Shown here one piece after another: positions 62,314-64,000 of a DNA stretch of 64,000 bases. This DNA is from Haloferax sp. Atlit-12N (GTDB taxonomy: Archaea > Halobacteriota > Halobacteria > Halobacteriales > Haloferacaceae). Made by a program: the position numbers and the translations under genes. The notes below the pieces were generated by a model, which saw only the letters and a program-made list of their open reading frames with translations, was not told where the DNA came from and did not search any database. The stretch is from the NCBI RefSeq assembly GCF_003383095.1, contig NZ_PSYW01000001.1:1488001-1552000 (forward strand), read 5' to 3'. Within the stretch, counting starts at the first letter, position 1. Each line of letters starts with the position of its first letter.

Positions 62314-63678
62314 TCAGTCGTCGCAGTTCGGAACCGATGTCTCGGTATCGGCCTCGGTCTCAGCTTCTGTCTCGGCCTCTGACTTGGCTTCAGCCTCAGC
62401 CTCAGCCTCAGCCTCAGCCTCAGCCTCGCCGCCGCCGTCGAAGGCGTCCAGCACCGCCGCCGCGTCTTCGACGTGGGGAACCGTCATCGGATGGTTCGCG
62501 TTCGCGTCGTCGGCGTTGACTTCCTCGGGGTCGGGGACGGTGAGTTGCATGTCCGGCCCCGTGTCCGCGTCCGTCTCGAACCGTATCGTCTCCGTGCCGA
62601 ACAGGCGGTCGACGGCGTCGGTGGACACGCTGACGTCGGTGACGGCGTCGCGTTCGAGGCGGGCTTGGGGTTCGCCCAACAGCACGTCGTGAACGACGAG
62701 CACGTCGCCGTAGCACCGGAACTCGGCGGCCCCAGTGGCGAGGTAGCGGGAGGTTCCCCGGAGGGAACCGAACGCGGCGGCGAGGGCGAGCGGTGCGAGC
62801 GCGAACGTCCACGCGCCGAAGAAGACGAGCGCAGCGGCGACGCCGTAGCACCACAGCACGCCGCTGGTGACCGTGTACCGGAGGCTTCGGTAGGCCGCAT
62901 CGGCGAGGGCGACCGCGCGAGCGGGCGTGGTTCGATAGGTCGGCGCTCTTTTCGGTTCCTCGACCGGAACTGGTTCTATCTCCGTCTCCTCGCTCCCGTA
63001 GAGGCGGTAGAAGACGCCTCGCTTTTCGCTCCGTTCGAGTTGGAGCGCGCGGAGGTCGTAGAGGAGTTTCAGGCCGACGAGCACCGCGAGGAACGCGACG
63101 TTATCGAACTCGACTGCGAACGGCCCGACGACGAACATCAGCAGTCCGACGGCGAACAGGAGTTTGAACGGGGGGAGGAGCACCGACCGAGGGGAGTGGT
63201 CGCGGTAGCCACCCGCCCCGAAGTAGCCGGTGATTGTTTCGACGCCCCGTCCGACGAACACGCCCACGCCGCCCAGAAGGATTTGCCCGGCGACCTCCTC
63301 GGTGACGACCGGGTCGGTCAGGCTGAACGTGAGGAACGCGACGCCGAGTTCGAGCGGGACGAGCAGGAACGCCGAGATGAGGAACGTCGGGACGTTCCGC
63401 GGGTAACACGGTGGGAGCGGTCCGGGGAGCGAGACCGACCCTCTCTTGGCCTGTAACGGGCCGAACAGTCGGTCGCCGTCGCCGATGGCGTTGTTGGGGC
63501 GCTTGGCCGCGAAGGGTATCTTCACGAGCGTCCAGCACAGCACGGCGGCGATTTCGGCGACGAACACGCCGAAGAGCACGGTCGGGGACCACCCGAGGAA
63601 CAGGACGCCGACCGGCGCGACGGCGTTCGAGGCGAGGACCGCGAGCACGCCGGAGTCGCGAGTGGAAGGAGGGCGCAC
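62314..63678 (-). CDS. Multi-pass membrane protein with acidic repeat tail (DUF6498-like)
   Basis: Protein of 454 residues. About seven membrane helices occupy residues 10-290 (GVLAVLASNAVAPVGVLFLG first). A cytosolic domain of about 100 residues (FRCYGDVLVVHDVLLGEPQA) with a PH-like beta pattern follows. The last 40 residues are EA/ET repeats. The first half resembles DUF6498-type proteins of haloarchaea. Convergent with valS. No function known. Confidence 0.75.
   Translation of the reverse strand: MRPPSTRDSGVLAVLASNAVAPVGVLFLGWSPTVLFGVFVAEIAAVLCWTLVKIPFAAKRPNNAIGDGDRLFGPLQAKRGSVSLPGPLPPCYPRNVPTFLISAFLLVPLELGVAFLTFSLTDPVVTEEVAGQILLGGVGVFVGRGVETITGYFGAGGYRDHSPRSVLLPPFKLLFAVGLLMFVVGPFAVEFDNVAFLAVLVGLKLLYDLRALQLERSEKRGVFYRLYGSEETEIEPVPVEEPKRAPTYRTTPARAVALADAAYRSLRYTVTSGVLWCYGVAAALVFFGAWTFALAPLALAAAFGSLRGTSRYLATGAAEFRCYGDVLVVHDVLLGEPQARLERDAVTDVSVSTDAVDRLFGTETIRFETDADTGPDMQLTVPDPEEVNADDANANHPMTVPHVEDAAAVLDAFDGGGEAEAEAEAEAEAEAKSEAETEAETEADTETSVPNCDD
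62391..62426 (+). repeat. Hexanucleotide tandem repeat encoding the EA tail
   Basis: Six uninterrupted copies of CAGCCT (plus strand), inside the 62314 gene, where they encode alternating Ala and Glu on the minus strand. More degenerate copies lie at 62350-62390. Copy-number change would alter tail length but not the frame. Confidence 0.9.
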
Positions 63679-63772
63679 GTTTTGTCAAGCGACTGGATGG
63701 AAAATTAGTGTTCGGTTCGACACCGATACGCGGGCGGTTGGTTGTCGCAGTAGGTGGTCGTCGCGGACGACG

Positions 63773-64000
63773 CTACAGCCCCGACCCGACGGCGTCGGCC
63801 ACGTCGTCGAAGCCGTCGCAGTCGAGCAGGTCGAGGAGGCCGCGGTTGATGTCGCGGGCGATAGACGGGCCTTCGTAAATCATGCCCGTGTAGAGTTGGA
63901 CCATCTCGGCCCCGGCGCGAATCTTCCGATAGGCGCTTTCGGCGTCCGAGACGCCGCCGACGCCGACGATGGGCACGTCGGTCCGATCGGCGATGAAGCG
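63773..64000 (-). CDS. pyrD: Dihydroorotate dehydrogenase PyrD (C-terminal part, cut by window edge)
   Basis: Last 75 residues of an FMN TIM-barrel enzyme that oxidises dihydroorotate in pyrimidine synthesis. The frame is open to the edge. FMN-phosphate-binding blocks are visible: [19 protein letters not shown] and [16 protein letters not shown]. The usual C-terminal helix ([14 protein letters not shown]) and stop are present. The active-site Ser/Cys and quinone-binding N-terminus lie outside. Class 2 (quinone-dependent) form is likely from these blocks. Confidence 0.9.
   Translation of the reverse strand, partial: RFIADRTDVPIVGVGGVSDAESAYRKIRAGAEMVQLYTGMIYEGPSIARDINRGLLDLLDCDGFDDVADAVGSGL

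Noticed and set aside
62391..62426. Hexanucleotide repeat as a phase-variation switch
   Set aside because: The unit is six bases, so gain or loss never changes the reading frame; only tail length varies.

Overview
The window is chromosomal DNA from a halophilic archaeon, most likely Haloferax (H. volcanii or a close relative). Coding GC is very high, and the predicted proteins are strongly acidic. Many starts lie about 25-30 bases after a TATA-like box, as expected for leaderless archaeal mRNAs. The gene set is haloarchaeal: 2Fe-2S ferredoxin, Bat-type regulators, archaeal prepilin peptidase, tandem-duplicated tRNA splicing endonuclease and NAD-dependent DNA ligase. The Haloferax assignment rests on remembered gene content and order and is an inference. 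No rRNA, tRNA, CRISPR array, transposase or prophage was found. About 65 protein genes fill the window, two of them cut by its edges.

Layout. 1-3.6 kb: ligA (cut), a cytochrome P450 and a Bat-like regulator, all on minus. 3.7-9 kb: methionine and sulfur block (metY, metX, second metY) and a PiT-family permease. 9-12 kb: ferredoxin, a membrane protein and pibD. 11.8-17.5 kb: hisI, hisA and hisB interleaved with glmM, small membrane proteins, an ACT-domain protein and a tiny Cys-rich protein. 17.6-25.9 kb: an IMPACT-family protein, a TAXI-type TRAP transporter operon, upp and a CobW GTPase with a small membrane partner. 26-31.7 kb: an ArsA/Get3-type ATPase, CstA and several unknowns. 31.7-38.2 kb: a regulator, thrC, a repeat protein, serA, a degenerate RecA-like protein and serB. 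38.2-44.6 kb: a complete 2-oxoacid dehydrogenase complex (E1 alpha, E1 beta, E2, E3) with lipA upstream. 45-51.9 kb: a Hel308-like helicase, a HAD phosphatase, a DUF91/zinc-ribbon protein, endA and trpS. 52-54.5 kb: an ornithine cyclodeaminase-like protein and a DadA-like oxidoreductase. 54.6-64 kb: pheST with a putative leader peptide, a trans-sulfuration enzyme, valS, a membrane protein and pyrD (cut).

How it fits together. Most of the window is housekeeping: amino-acid synthesis (Met, His, Thr, Ser), tRNA charging (Trp, Phe, Val) and central carbon enzymes. ThrC, SerA, SerB, MetX and MetY form connected parts of the aspartate and serine families. LipA would supply lipoyl groups for the E2 protein encoded next to it.

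The most unusual signal is upstream of pheST. A 26-codon ORF (54615-54695) starts about 27 bases after a TATA-like box. It ends in a Phe-rich run that uses TTT codons, otherwise uncommon in this GC-rich DNA, and is followed by a strong hairpin before pheS. It looks like a leader-peptide attenuator in an archaeon. Other points of interest are palindromes in front of hisA, hisB, the P450 gene and thrC, a duplicated pheT tail plus T-run, an in-frame palindromic insertion in pheT, and several very small genes.
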